Positions 10,101-18,527 of a stretch of DNA of 64,000 nucleotides are shown one piece after another. The translations under genes and the position numbers were made by a program. How positions within the stretch are numbered: position 1 is the stretch's first letter; each line of letters starts with the position of its first letter. Source of the DNA: JAYZQT01 sp964412235. GTDB taxonomy: Bacteria > Pseudomonadota > Alphaproteobacteria > MPNO01 > UBA830. The notes beneath the pieces are model-generated. The model saw only the letters and a program-made list of their open reading frames with translations. It searched no databases and was not told the origin of the DNA. The DNA is taken from NCBI GenBank assembly GCA_964412235.1, contig CAYPNT010000002.1, positions 1-64,000 of the forward strand, in the 5' to 3' direction.

Positions 10101-10641
10101 CATCGGCTGACCGGGCGTGGGTAAGAAGCTCATCTCTTGCCGTTCTTAATGCCTCGGCAGAGGTCCGTTCATCCATAACTTCAAAATATGGAGGTAGGCC
10201 AGCTTCAACAGGGAAACGGCCAAGAAGCGATTCACAGAATGCATGTATGGTCTGAATCATTAAACCACGGGGAGAATCCAACACCATTGAAAACATCCCA
10301 CGGGCGAGCCGTAACTGCGATAAGGTGGGCGTGACACCCGTAAGATTTATTATAGCCAACCTGAGGTCCGTTTCAGGCATTGTCGCCCAATCACTTAATA
10401 AGTGCCGTATCCGATTCTGCATCTCGGCAGCGGCGGCCCGGGTAAACGTTAAACAAAGAATCTTTCGAGGCTCGGCACCCTCTAGCATCAATCGTAAAAC
10501 CCTGTCGGCAAGCACCTTGGTCTTCCCGGAACCTGCTGAAGCTGACACCCAAGCGGACAGGGTCGGTGTGGCAGCTAACGTTTGATTAAGGTACTTAATT
10601 GGATTCTCAACCGTCGACACCCCTAAATGTTGTTCAATCAC
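7147..10641 (-). CDS. addA: AddA helicase-nuclease subunit (double-strand break repair)
   Basis: About 1164 residues. UvrD-like superfamily 1 helicase motifs appear in order: Walker A ASAGSGKT (about 34-41), LCLTFTRAAAAEM, Walker B LIDEAQDS, GDEKQSIFSFQGA, SFRSTPAVL, TVHGAKGLQAP and LLYVGMTRAQDRLYVAG. A C-terminal RecB-type nuclease domain carries ILDFKTNR. With AddB it resects DNA ends for RecA loading. I chose a GTG start at 10641 because GGAGGG lies 6 nt upstream. It overlaps the end of addB by 8 bp. A longer frame open to 10710 would overlap addB by 77 bp and is less likely. Confidence 0.93.
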   Translation of the reverse strand: MIEQHLGVSTVENPIKYLNQTLAATPTLSAWVSASAGSGKTKVLADRVLRLMLEGAEPRKILCLTFTRAAAAEMQNRIRHLLSDWATMPETDLRLAIINLTGVTPTLSQLRLARGMFSMVLDSPRGLMIQTIHAFCESLLGRFPVEAGLPPYFEVMDERTSAEALRTARDELLTHARSADDHGLIDALRVVTDWVHENEFTNLIASISSNRGRLRRLIATYNGLEGTKAAVRTFLNIKSVDTVQHLLFSACDIDAQREALLYEAANLLSEGGKRDQEKSGKINAWLKFSPDNRVAVFDTYASTYLTGNDSIRLNLISKSISEKNPNIIDILQCEAERVRALVEKRKAIWTAESTEAMLTIAISLIGRYEGYKKQNALLDYDDLILKARALVENSASWVLYKLDGGIDHVLIDEAQDSNADQWAVVRSIVDEFFSGENASRTARTIFAVGDEKQSIFSFQGAAPYEFENMNEYFADKAKAVGQEWCTVPLDVSFRSTPAVLQAVDAVFLDGDVRKGVTSSTIEHTAHRNGQAGLVEVWPPVTPVDREEDPDFAVAETRKNIIRPVRKLAYGIAATISRWLREGERLSGADRPICPGDIMILVRRRTDFVDTLIHELKAHEVRVAGVDRMVLTDQISVRDLITVGTFALMPDDDLNLATLLKGPLIGWGEEQVFKLCYGREGTVWRALSSKRKSDEAYAKAFKVLADIHARADMTPPYEFFAYVLGAMAGRASLLARLRHEANDPIDEFLSLSLSFENAHTPSLQGFLQWVEQGQAEIKRDLDQGVLDEVRVMTVHGAKGLQAPIVILADTVQTPTSAHDLLWGNTELDKTLSLPSQNGEIFIWSPRSRTQDFKTKQLVHASQRHQDEEYRRLLYVGMTRAQDRLYVAGYSNHPKVPDASWWNLVHRGLEPLAKSFNFISPTGAGTDPNFIWEGEGLRLETPQTEKPDQCIDEKENSDEFSDIPSWVDTPAPREAEVAKTLTPSLGESEQADIQPLLRAEEEEYFQRGLLIHQLLQFLPNLSEKRREISARNFLERPIYGLSKNQIELIVTETMGVMNDPICRSLFGPSSRAEVPIVGVLNSVPVSGRIDRVVVDKKIIKILDFKTNRLPPVSVDGVPEDYLRQVAIYRTLLEKIYNNQNIECMIIWTNGPTLMVLDKQLLSGYVP

Positions 10642-13585
10642 CTGAAACCCTCCACTCCTGGACACGTTCCAAGTGATCGTAGTCAGAATAACGCGGGGCG
10701 ATCGCAGCAACAGGACGTGCTAGATATGGCGTATCAGGGTGTTCATAGTAGTCAAGAAGCGCCGCTAGACTTGGCATGGCCTTTTTTATTAATTCAGAAG
10801 GCGGGTCCCCAGCCTCCCGTATATAGCCAGGAGGATCGCCTCCTGAAAGTTTCCAATATGATAATTCTTTGATGTCATTAGGTTTTATATCGGGAAAAGC
10901 ACCTTCCATGATCATCATGGCTTCCAGGGGCAGCTGCGGAGACAGCCCTTTATTTACATCACTCTTTGTAGGAAGTGTCCCGGTTTTATAATCGATAACG
11001 ACATAAGCACCATCGGGCAATATATCAATCCTATCAGCTCGTGCGGTAAGCCTGAATTGGCGTTTACTGTCCCTCAACAAAAGCTCTCCACTTACCTCAG
11101 TATGGGTATCTAGACGACAAGTTTGTTGCCCGTATTCATGTTCAATAATCCAGTTCGCGATACGTTCAAAACGAGGCCACCAGAAAGCCCATATTCCTGG
11201 TCGATCCAACCAATGTTCAAACTCTTCTTTTCCTATCCTTAAAAACTCCTCTAAAGCGGTTGATCGATCACAGTCTATTTCTCGGCGAAAAAATCGATCA
11301 ACAGCGCGATGAATAATAATACCGCGTTCTGCAGCGCCAGGGTCGGCATCAATAGGTTCAATGGCGCGAAGTCCAAGAATTCTTTTTGCATAAATCTCAT
11401 AGGGATCCCTGATAAGTGTTTCTATTTCTGTGACAGACAACCTGTTTGGTCGGGCTGAGATGGGAGGCCTAGGTTCTGGAGCTCGTACTTGGACTGAGGC
11501 ATGGCGGGAATCTAATTCGGATTGCCAGTGGGCCCATTTCGCTTCCTCTTGTCTCCATTTCTTGAGGACCCCTTGGCCCATTTTATTTTGTGAAAGGAAG
11601 GTTTCAATGCGGGTAAGCCAGCGCGCCTGAACCGTGGGCGCGCCATCCATTCGCATCGACCGTGTCATGATCACTTCAGGGGCGGTAACGGCCTGGACAA
11701 AATCATGTCCTGTAAGTCCAATCCTTCTTTCCGGCGGAGCCAAACCGAAGGTTTCCCGCATCGGTCGGCTCATCCATGGGTCATTTGTCGGCTCTGGAGG
11801 CCACACTCCCTCATTGAGACCACCTAGTATAGTCAAATCGGATTGTTGTAGACGGGCCTCTAGCAAACCCAAAATGTGTAATCTAGGGTGTTGTCCATGA
11901 GAAGCGCGGACTACACCTCTCGTCAATAATACCCGTAATAGCGCAGGCCACTCAGCACCGGGCATTGGTGGTAAAACCTCCACTGCAGTCCTAATCTCGT
12001 TGATAAAATCAGCTGCGATTTTGCCGGCCTCTCCAGCCCAAAGACGGGCCGAACCCGTTTCGCTGTCAGAAGCAGCCAGCGTTTCCGCAAAGGAAATATG
12101 GGTTTTTATGATTTTTTCTGGTGAAACTTTGTCCATACGTAACAATTTTGAGAGTGGCTCGGCCGCCTCCGAAAGAAATTCAAACCAAGATATCAACCCA
12201 ACTGATTTTGTTGTTTTTCGCAGTATCCCAAGGAGGCCAGTGAACCCAGCACACGGACGTGGCCCCCTTAAAATGGCAAGCTCCATCTCCCGAACATTCT
12301 TTCGAAAAACTGCTGGTTGGATTCCGCCTGCGGCGAGAGGATGTTTCAATGTGGCGAGGAGAGGCACCGGTAATGCCTGTTTTGTAATAGCCTCGGCGGT
12401 AAGAAGCAGAAAAGTACCAGGTAACGTTTGTGCAATGGGTGTTCCACCCGAGTCATCAATGTCAATGTGCCAACGTTTAAGTTCCGCCGCGACCCTCCGG
12501 GCTAAACGCCTATCAGGTGTTACCAGCGCTGCGGTTTTATCTGTTTTTTCAAGCGCCTGACGCAACATCATAGCAATGGTTAATGCTTCTTGCTGTGGTC
12601 CGGAGCAAGATATTTTAATCGAATTATTTAGTAACTTATCGGAATTTTCAGACAGTATTCCTTTATCCAATGCGGAAGTTGGTCGCAATATCTGATTGAT
12701 TACATAAGAGCGACATTTTGCGTCTCCATCAGTATCCCAACATGTTACTTCGCCTACTTGAAGATTAAGCTGGGTCAGCAAACGCACCAATCCATACTGC
12801 GGATGACTAGCCCCAATCGACGTTATAACTTTGTTATCGAGCGTGGGATCCAATCCCGGTAGCACCACCACACCTTGTCTCATTTTAGCTACAAAGGAGA
12901 TCAGGTCTGCTGTTGCAGGTATAGTACCGGTACTACCTGCCACAATCACAGGCCCTCGGGGTTGATGGTTTTCCCAAAACAATATTTGCGCTTCAATTAG
13001 TCGGTTTTGTCTTTCAGCTGGGTCTATACATCCATGTTCCCGGAGAACTTCTGGCCAATGCTTGGTCACTATGGTTAAAAACGCTAACATTTCCTGCCAA
13101 TGCGCTGAGAACTTCTCGGGAACAATCTTTTCCAACGCCTCGAAACTGAGCCGTTCTCTTTGCACTTCATCTAATAATTTGGATAGTTCAGATGCCAGGC
13201 GCGCGGCATGGGAAACTGATATCGACGGTTCCTTCGCCATTATCATATGCGAAAGTAAGAGTTGTCGTCGAATAGCAGGCATTACGGGCGGCAGGTTTTC
13301 AGCACCAAAAAATGGTCCCTGTTCGCTGCCCAGTATAGATAGTTCTTCTTCTTCAATATCTCCAATGGGCACCATATTTGGGAGCAGTGCAGCCTCACCG
13401 TTGGTTACTCGCAAAAAAGACTCCGCTAGGGCGCGACAAGCTCGTCTTGTAGGAAGAAAAATCCGAATGTCCGATAAATAATCCGCTTGGTCACCAAACC
13501 GACTAATTATTCCGCGAGCGAGTTGATCGACAAATGAAGTGCCTGCAGAGATATAAAAAACACCGTAATTAGAGTCGGCTAACAT
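10634..13585 (-). CDS. addB: AddB nuclease subunit (double-strand break repair)
   Basis: 983 residues. The N terminus (YISAGTSFVDQLARGI) begins a helicase-like domain without a clear Walker A, as in alphaproteobacterial AddB. The C-terminal PD-(D/E)xK nuclease domain has AERGIIIHRAVDRFF and VVIDYKTGTLPT. It pairs with AddA, each nuclease cutting one strand during end resection. The start overlaps the end of murU by 7 bp and the stop overlaps addA, so the whole run is translationally linked. Confidence 0.95.
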   Translation of the reverse strand: MLADSNYGVFYISAGTSFVDQLARGIISRFGDQADYLSDIRIFLPTRRACRALAESFLRVTNGEAALLPNMVPIGDIEEEELSILGSEQGPFFGAENLPPVMPAIRRQLLLSHMIMAKEPSISVSHAARLASELSKLLDEVQRERLSFEALEKIVPEKFSAHWQEMLAFLTIVTKHWPEVLREHGCIDPAERQNRLIEAQILFWENHQPRGPVIVAGSTGTIPATADLISFVAKMRQGVVVLPGLDPTLDNKVITSIGASHPQYGLVRLLTQLNLQVGEVTCWDTDGDAKCRSYVINQILRPTSALDKGILSENSDKLLNNSIKISCSGPQQEALTIAMMLRQALEKTDKTAALVTPDRRLARRVAAELKRWHIDIDDSGGTPIAQTLPGTFLLLTAEAITKQALPVPLLATLKHPLAAGGIQPAVFRKNVREMELAILRGPRPCAGFTGLLGILRKTTKSVGLISWFEFLSEAAEPLSKLLRMDKVSPEKIIKTHISFAETLAASDSETGSARLWAGEAGKIAADFINEIRTAVEVLPPMPGAEWPALLRVLLTRGVVRASHGQHPRLHILGLLEARLQQSDLTILGGLNEGVWPPEPTNDPWMSRPMRETFGLAPPERRIGLTGHDFVQAVTAPEVIMTRSMRMDGAPTVQARWLTRIETFLSQNKMGQGVLKKWRQEEAKWAHWQSELDSRHASVQVRAPEPRPPISARPNRLSVTEIETLIRDPYEIYAKRILGLRAIEPIDADPGAAERGIIIHRAVDRFFRREIDCDRSTALEEFLRIGKEEFEHWLDRPGIWAFWWPRFERIANWIIEHEYGQQTCRLDTHTEVSGELLLRDSKRQFRLTARADRIDILPDGAYVVIDYKTGTLPTKSDVNKGLSPQLPLEAMMIMEGAFPDIKPNDIKELSYWKLSGGDPPGYIREAGDPPSELIKKAMPSLAALLDYYEHPDTPYLARPVAAIAPRYSDYDHLERVQEWRVSGD

Positions 13586-14340
13586 TTATATGCCTGTTTC
13601 GCGCGAGCGCCTTCCTTTTTCACCAGCTCGGCCTCAACAGCCTTTAATTCGTGAGGTGTCCCGACATGATACCAACCACCATCGTGAACCAACCCATATA
13701 AACGCCCTTTCTGTATTAACCGGTCGTATAGTACATTCATCGAAAAGGGAGGTTTGGGTGCTGACCTAAATATCCGTGGATGCACTATCTGAACGCCCCC
13801 GAACACATATGGCGCAATCTCACGTTCGGAACGACGCTTCAACCTCCCATGGACATCCATATAAAAATCCCCCTCTCCTGTGTAACCAGCCGATCGTATT
13901 ATTGGGACCAGCAGCAGCAAAGCGTCCATTGCTTGCCGATCCCAAGCTTGTGCTAACCTAGATAGAGCTGGCTTAGATCCATCCCGCCAAACAATATCGG
14001 CATTGACGACAAAAAATGGATCAGTGCCTAAGATTGATAGTGCCTTAGCTATACCACCACCCGTTTCTAACAACTCCACTTCTGGCGAAATCGTGATTGT
14101 CGGCGCATCACGTGTCTTCAAGTGCATTTCCACTTTCCTGCGAAGCCAATGTGTATTAACTACAACACTATCGACACCCATTTCCTGCAAGCGATCAAGC
14201 ACTTGATCAAGCATGGTCCGCCCACCAATTTTAATTAGGGGTTTTGGCGTAGTGAGCGTAACGGGCCGTAGGCGCCGCCCTAAACCCGCCGCTAAAACCA
14301 TAGCTTTATTCGGTATCGCTGTTGCTTCCACAACATTCAC
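13579..14340 (-). CDS. murU: N-acetylmuramate-1-phosphate uridylyltransferase (MurU-like)
   Basis: 253 residues of nucleotidyltransferase fold. The nucleotide-binding motif is LAAGLGRRLRPVTLTTPKPL (about 17-36) and the metal-binding Asp lies in FFVVNADIVW (about 108-117). It sits directly after a phosphotransferase resembling AmgK, overlapping it by 4 bp. In Pseudomonas putida and Caulobacter this pair converts MurNAc to UDP-MurNAc, bypassing MurA. The assignment rests on this pairing; alone the sequence could be read as a mannose-1-phosphate guanylyltransferase-like enzyme. Confidence 0.85.
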   Translation of the reverse strand: MNVVEATAIPNKAMVLAAGLGRRLRPVTLTTPKPLIKIGGRTMLDQVLDRLQEMGVDSVVVNTHWLRRKVEMHLKTRDAPTITISPEVELLETGGGIAKALSILGTDPFFVVNADIVWRDGSKPALSRLAQAWDRQAMDALLLLVPIIRSAGYTGEGDFYMDVHGRLKRRSEREIAPYVFGGVQIVHPRIFRSAPKPPFSMNVLYDRLIQKGRLYGLVHDGGWYHVGTPHELKAVEAELVKKEGARAKQAYKC

Positions 14341-15350
14341 CGCAGGACCCGGGGTATAGGAATAATTCGCGAGTGTTTTGGAATGTATTCGTCAAACCAA
14401 TCCTTTAACCGAGCCAAAACCGGGTTTTTGAGACCCTGCTCAAGCAAACGCCACAGTCTAGGGATATGCTGCAGGTATGTATCTTTTGCGTCTCGATCAC
14501 GCAATCGAGTAAAGATGCCTAAAACCTTACAATGACGTTGCACGGCAAGAATCGTGCATGATAAATCAAAGGCGTGGGGATCGATAATTGGAAACGCTTC
14601 GAGGTACCGCGTACGCATTTGTTCTGCCACTGAGCTACAAACATCACGCCGTGCATCTTGAAGCAAAGAAACAAAATCATAACTGACCGGTCCTATCACG
14701 GCATCTTGAAAATCAAGAATGCCACAAGCACGTGCACCACGCCGGCCATTAAGAAGAGTAAGATTATCAACATGAAAATCCCTTAAAACCAGACTCGTTG
14801 GTACCTCAAAGTCATCAGAAAAAATTTCCGTCCAAATGTCTCGGAAGGAATTTTTGGCTGCAGGTGCAGGGGACCCCTGCAAAACCGCTGGCAGATACCA
14901 ATTGACAAGGAGGTCTGCCTCGTCAAAAAAAACCTCTCTTTGATACGAAACTATATCTTTTGGTAGGTCCTCCATTCTCAGGCGCCGGTGCAATTCAATA
15001 AGGACGTCGATGGCCAGCAAATATAGCTCGTTCGGCGAAGCGCCGTAATCCAGAAGGCGAGAAAAGGTGGAATCTCCGAAATCTTCGAGAAGCAGAAAAC
15101 CCACATCTAAATCTTTCCCATAAACATGAGGTGCACTGAGACCCAATCGCGTGAGAGTATGAGAGATTCTTAGGAAGGGACGCACGTCCTCTCGTGGTGG
15201 TGGGGCGTCCATTAAAACAGCTGACATCCCGTTTCTGGTAATTCGCTTGTATCGCCTAAAGGATGCGTCTTGGGCTAACATCGAGTGTGGAACCCCGTGC
15301 CAGCCGGTTTTGGACAAAAACTTATCTATTTGAGAATCTCTGGTATTCAT
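14337..15350 (-). CDS. amgK: MurNAc/GlcNAc anomeric kinase (AmgK-like phosphotransferase)
   Basis: 337 residues of the APH (aminoglycoside phosphotransferase/choline kinase) fold. The catalytic loop is LRDFHVDNL (189-197, catalytic Asp191 and metal-binding Asn196), followed by the DFQDA metal motif (213-217) and YDFVSLLQDARRD. It probably phosphorylates the anomeric hydroxyl of recovered MurNAc or GlcNAc to feed MurU. It starts 2 bp after tsaE and overlaps murU by 4 bp. TsaE-kinase-nucleotidyltransferase order is common in alphaproteobacteria. Confidence 0.85.
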   Translation of the reverse strand: MNTRDSQIDKFLSKTGWHGVPHSMLAQDASFRRYKRITRNGMSAVLMDAPPPREDVRPFLRISHTLTRLGLSAPHVYGKDLDVGFLLLEDFGDSTFSRLLDYGASPNELYLLAIDVLIELHRRLRMEDLPKDIVSYQREVFFDEADLLVNWYLPAVLQGSPAPAAKNSFRDIWTEIFSDDFEVPTSLVLRDFHVDNLTLLNGRRGARACGILDFQDAVIGPVSYDFVSLLQDARRDVCSSVAEQMRTRYLEAFPIIDPHAFDLSCTILAVQRHCKVLGIFTRLRDRDAKDTYLQHIPRLWRLLEQGLKNPVLARLKDWFDEYIPKHSRIIPIPRVLR

Positions 15351-15352
15351 AC

Positions 15353-15814
15353 CTAAGTCGACGAAATATGCGCAATACGTTCGCTCGCATCCTCCCCAAA
15401 ATCGAAATGTATATGTGTAGTATTTGCGGGTAAAAGCTCTTTAATTTTATCGGACCACTCAATAATAGAAATTCCGTCCGCAAACGCTTCCTCTATTCCG
15501 AGTTCCCAGATCTCTTCAAACTTTTCCAATCTGTAGAGATCAAAATGGTAGATAACGCCGTCAGGTAATTCGTAATGCTGCATCAATGTGTAGGTCGGGC
15601 TTGGCACGTGTTTGATTTTAACCCCTTTGAGCTTGCCTCGTGCAATAATTAAAGCCCTCGCAAATTCTGTTTTACCAGCCCCTAAATCACCGGTTAGGGC
15701 TATGATATCTTTTACAGAGACCCCATGGGCAAATTCGGTTGCAAGCGAAGCCGTCGCTTGCTTATCTGACAGAAGGATGGTGCACTTTCTTGACCGTCTA
15801 CAACTACTTATCAT
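15353..15814 (-). CDS. tsaE: tRNA threonylcarbamoyladenosine biosynthesis ATPase TsaE
   Basis: 153 residues, the normal size. Walker A is TGDLGAGKT (41-49), followed by the family motif PSPTYTLMQHYEL, HFDLYRLEKFEE and the C-terminal IIEWSDKI. TsaE assists TsaB-TsaD in making t6A37 in tRNAs reading ANN codons. It heads a tight run into amgK, murU, addB and addA. The gap to ahcY upstream is 119 bp. Confidence 0.95.
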   Translation of the reverse strand: MISSCRRSRKCTILLSDKQATASLATEFAHGVSVKDIIALTGDLGAGKTEFARALIIARGKLKGVKIKHVPSPTYTLMQHYELPDGVIYHFDLYRLEKFEEIWELGIEEAFADGISIIEWSDKIKELLPANTTHIHFDFGEDASERIAHISST

Positions 15815-15933
15815 AGATATGGTTTATAGCTGACGGTGATTCCCCGCAACGGCACAAACAAGATTGGCGAACAACAATATCAGGCTAATTATCGATTTGA
15901 ATGCGTTGCCTTGATATTAGTTTTTTAACTGGA

Positions 15934-17229
15934 TCAATATCGGTAAAAATCCGGTTTAAACGGCCCAGTATTAGCAAGACCAAGGTAATCTGCTTGGTGC
16001 TCGGTGAGATGGGTCAATTTTGCGCCTAATTTCCCAAGGTGAAGAAGCGCCACTTTTTCATCAAGATTCTTGGGCAACACATTCACTTCGTTATTATATT
16101 TATTACTATTTTCCCATAGCTCAATTTGAGCAATAACCTGGTTGGTGAATGACGCACTCATCACGAAACTTGGGTGACCGGTAGCGCATCCCAGATTTAC
16201 CAGCCGCCCCTCTGCCAGAACAAGCAACTTTTTACCGTCGGGAAACTCCACCTCATCTACCTGAGGTTTAACATTTTGCCATTTGTAATTTCGTAAGGCT
16301 TCAATCTGAATCTCACTATCAAAATGCCCAATGTTACACACGATGGCGCGATCTTTCATCTCACGCATGTGTTCAAGAGTTATTACGTCGATGTTTCCTG
16401 TAGCAGTAACAAAAATATCACCAATTGATGAAGCTTCCTCCATGGTGACAACCTCGTAACCTTCCATGGACGCTTGAAGCGCACAAATCGGATCAATCTC
16501 AGTTACCAACACCCTAGCGCCTTGATTGCGAAGACTAGCTGCTGATCCTTTACCAACATCTCCATATCCGGCAACAACACCTACCTTCCCCGCGACCATT
16601 ACGTCGGTGGCCCGTTTAATACCATCGACTAGACTTTCTCTGCACCCGTAAAGATTATCAAATTTAGATTTGGTAACAGAATCATTAACATTTATGGCGG
16701 GAACCAATAATTCTCCGTTCTTTTGCATCTCATAAAGACGATGTACGCCGGTTGTGGTTTCCTCGGACAAACCTCGAACACCCTTAAGTTTCTCCGGATA
16801 TTTCTCGTGCATAAGCTTCGTAAGGTCTCCACCATCATCCAGAATCATGTTTGGTGTCCAATTATCCGGGCCTTCGATAGTCTTTTCTATACACCACCAA
16901 AATTCTTCTTCTGTTTCGCCTTTCCAAGCAAAAACTGGAATCCCCGCATGTGCAATAGCGGCAGCGGCTTGATCCTGTGTTGAGAATATATTGCAGGAAC
17001 TCCACCTGAGAGTCGCGCCGAGTGTCGTCAAAGTTTCTATTAGCACAGCGGTTTGAATGGTCATATGAAGGCACCCTACTATGCGGGCACCTTTCAACGG
17101 CTTGGAAGCACCATATTCGTTGCGCAATGCCATTAACCCTGGCATCTCTGTCTCGGCAATCGCGATTTCCTTCCTCCCCCATTCGGCGAGAGACATATCC
17201 GCCACTTTATAATCATTTTCTTCGCTCAT
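15934..17229 (-). CDS. ahcY: adenosylhomocysteinase (S-adenosylhomocysteine hydrolase)
   Basis: 431 residues. The NAD-binding motif is GYGDVGKG (221-228), the substrate region includes DDGGD (131-135) and NDSVTKSKFDN (182-192), and the family C terminus is KPDFYRY. It splits SAH to adenosine and homocysteine, relieving product inhibition of methyltransferases. The protein is about 35-40 residues shorter than many alphaproteobacterial homologues because no insert follows DDGGDLTKLMHEKYPEKL; all catalytic motifs remain. GGAG lies 8 nt before the ATG. It is preceded by a 320-bp gap after rapZ. Confidence 0.97.
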   Translation of the reverse strand: MSEENDYKVADMSLAEWGRKEIAIAETEMPGLMALRNEYGASKPLKGARIVGCLHMTIQTAVLIETLTTLGATLRWSSCNIFSTQDQAAAAIAHAGIPVFAWKGETEEEFWWCIEKTIEGPDNWTPNMILDDGGDLTKLMHEKYPEKLKGVRGLSEETTTGVHRLYEMQKNGELLVPAINVNDSVTKSKFDNLYGCRESLVDGIKRATDVMVAGKVGVVAGYGDVGKGSAASLRNQGARVLVTEIDPICALQASMEGYEVVTMEEASSIGDIFVTATGNIDVITLEHMREMKDRAIVCNIGHFDSEIQIEALRNYKWQNVKPQVDEVEFPDGKKLLVLAEGRLVNLGCATGHPSFVMSASFTNQVIAQIELWENSNKYNNEVNVLPKNLDEKVALLHLGKLGAKLTHLTEHQADYLGLANTGPFKPDFYRY

Positions 17230-17549
17230 CAGCGAACTCCAGTTTCAATTAGGCATTAGCTTAGCTTAAGTGTGTTGAGTTTATATCTTGGAAGTGTATT
17301 GAAGTGAAATATCAGACACAGTAATGCTTGTAGATGCTGATATATCAAATATAACATTGGAAAATCAAGGAGGTGTTTAATTGACCAGTTAGGCAGGCAC
17401 AACCTGCCATCATTACGCATTTTGGAACAACCCTTAATTAGAACTAATGTAAACTTGTTATAGTCAATTCCCATAAAATAACTAACTCTGTTGCTCCTCC
17501 CAACTCTATTAATAGAATTCACTTTAGCGTTGCAAGGATGGCCAGCCTC
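17230..17549 (-). other. 320-bp gap between rapZ and ahcY without a convincing gene
   Basis: AT-rich sequence. A 6-bp GC hairpin (17392-17397 with 17403-17408, loop of 5) lies about 160 nt upstream of ahcY. It has no T-tract on either side, so it is not a clear terminator. An open frame of 88 codons at 17256-17522 starts with GTG and has no recognisable protein character. I see no SAH-riboswitch-like sequence before ahcY. In relatives this position often holds PTS genes (EIIA, HPr); I see no remnant of them. Confidence 0.5.
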
Positions 17550-18455
17550 TCACCCCCGCACTAGGTCTCGATGCCTGATGTTGGTATGTTCCCCCTGTTC
17601 ACCCAGCCAAGCTCCAAGCCTTTCCGCTACATAAACCGAACGGTGTTTCCCTCCAGTGCAGCCGATTGCAATAGTCAAATAACTTTTTCCCTCCTCAACA
17701 AATCTCGGTAGCAAGGGAAGTAGTAACTGAGTCAGATTTTGAAGGTAAATTGGAAAGTCCTGATCATTTTGAATGTAATCTCCAACTAGTGTGTCAAGTC
17801 CGGTCTTATTAGATAGAGCCTGCTCATAATGTGGATTTCTCAAAAACCGGACATCAAATACAAGGTCTGCCTCTGGGGGTACACCGTGGCGATATGAAAA
17901 AGAAATAACCGCTATTACCAAGCGAGGTGGGCCACTTAGGACAAATTCAACCGTAAGTTGGCGCTTAAGGTCAGCGACTGCCATTTCCGTTGTATCAATA
18001 ACTATATCAGCCCTGTCACGCAAAGGTCTAAGTGTTCGGCGTTCAAACATAATGCCATCCACTACTCGGCGGTCCAGAGCAACAGGATGTCGCCGTCTAG
18101 TCTCAGAAAACCGTCTAAGAAGTACTTGTACGGTACAGTCAAGGAACAATATACGAAGACAAAAATCATTTATTTTTTTTAATAGATCTAATTCTTCAAT
18201 AAAGGGTGTTGGATCAAAATCGCGTGTGCGAACATCAACCCCAAGTGCAAGGGGTCTGGCAGTGCCAGAGCTACCATTTAAAATATTAGGTAGCAACGCA
18301 ATTGGCAGATTATCGACTGCCTCGTAACCTAGGTCCTCTAGTGCCTTTAGTGCACTCGAACGGCCGGCACCTGACATTCCAGTTACTATTATAACTGGTG
18401 GCGGGGCACCGGTCGCGCGAGAACCCGAAACGAACGAATTAAAAGAGCTACCCAT
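17550..18455 (-). CDS. rapZ: RapZ-family nucleotide-binding protein (RNase adapter)
   Basis: 301 residues. Walker A is GMSGAGRS (26-33) followed by ALKALEDLGYEAVDNLP. The C-terminal domain carries the hallmark IGCTGGKHRSVYVAERLG (about 263-280). In enterobacteria RapZ delivers the sRNA GlmZ to RNase E and senses glucosamine-6-phosphate; its role in alphaproteobacteria is less clear. It follows chvG by 72 bp. The hprK gene often found between chvG and rapZ is absent. Confidence 0.95.
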   Translation of the reverse strand: MGSSFNSFVSGSRATGAPPPVIIVTGMSGAGRSSALKALEDLGYEAVDNLPIALLPNILNGSSGTARPLALGVDVRTRDFDPTPFIEELDLLKKINDFCLRILFLDCTVQVLLRRFSETRRRHPVALDRRVVDGIMFERRTLRPLRDRADIVIDTTEMAVADLKRQLTVEFVLSGPPRLVIAVISFSYRHGVPPEADLVFDVRFLRNPHYEQALSNKTGLDTLVGDYIQNDQDFPIYLQNLTQLLLPLLPRFVEEGKSYLTIAIGCTGGKHRSVYVAERLGAWLGEQGEHTNIRHRDLVRG

Positions 18456-18527
18456 ATAGCCAACCGATCCACCCCTTAACAGGGCAATAAAACATAACTC
18501 AATAAACCGTCATAAAATGAACATTTT

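Noticed and set aside
12000..12560. 186-codon open frame antisense to addB
   Set aside because: Contained in addB with shadow-like composition and no motifs.
17230..17400. SAH riboswitch before ahcY
   Set aside because: I looked for its conserved core and found no match in the leader.
17256..17522. 88-codon open frame on the minus strand between rapZ and ahcY
   Set aside because: It starts with GTG, shows no domain or regular protein composition and has no resemblance to HPr, EIIA or HprK. It is probably chance in AT-rich sequence.
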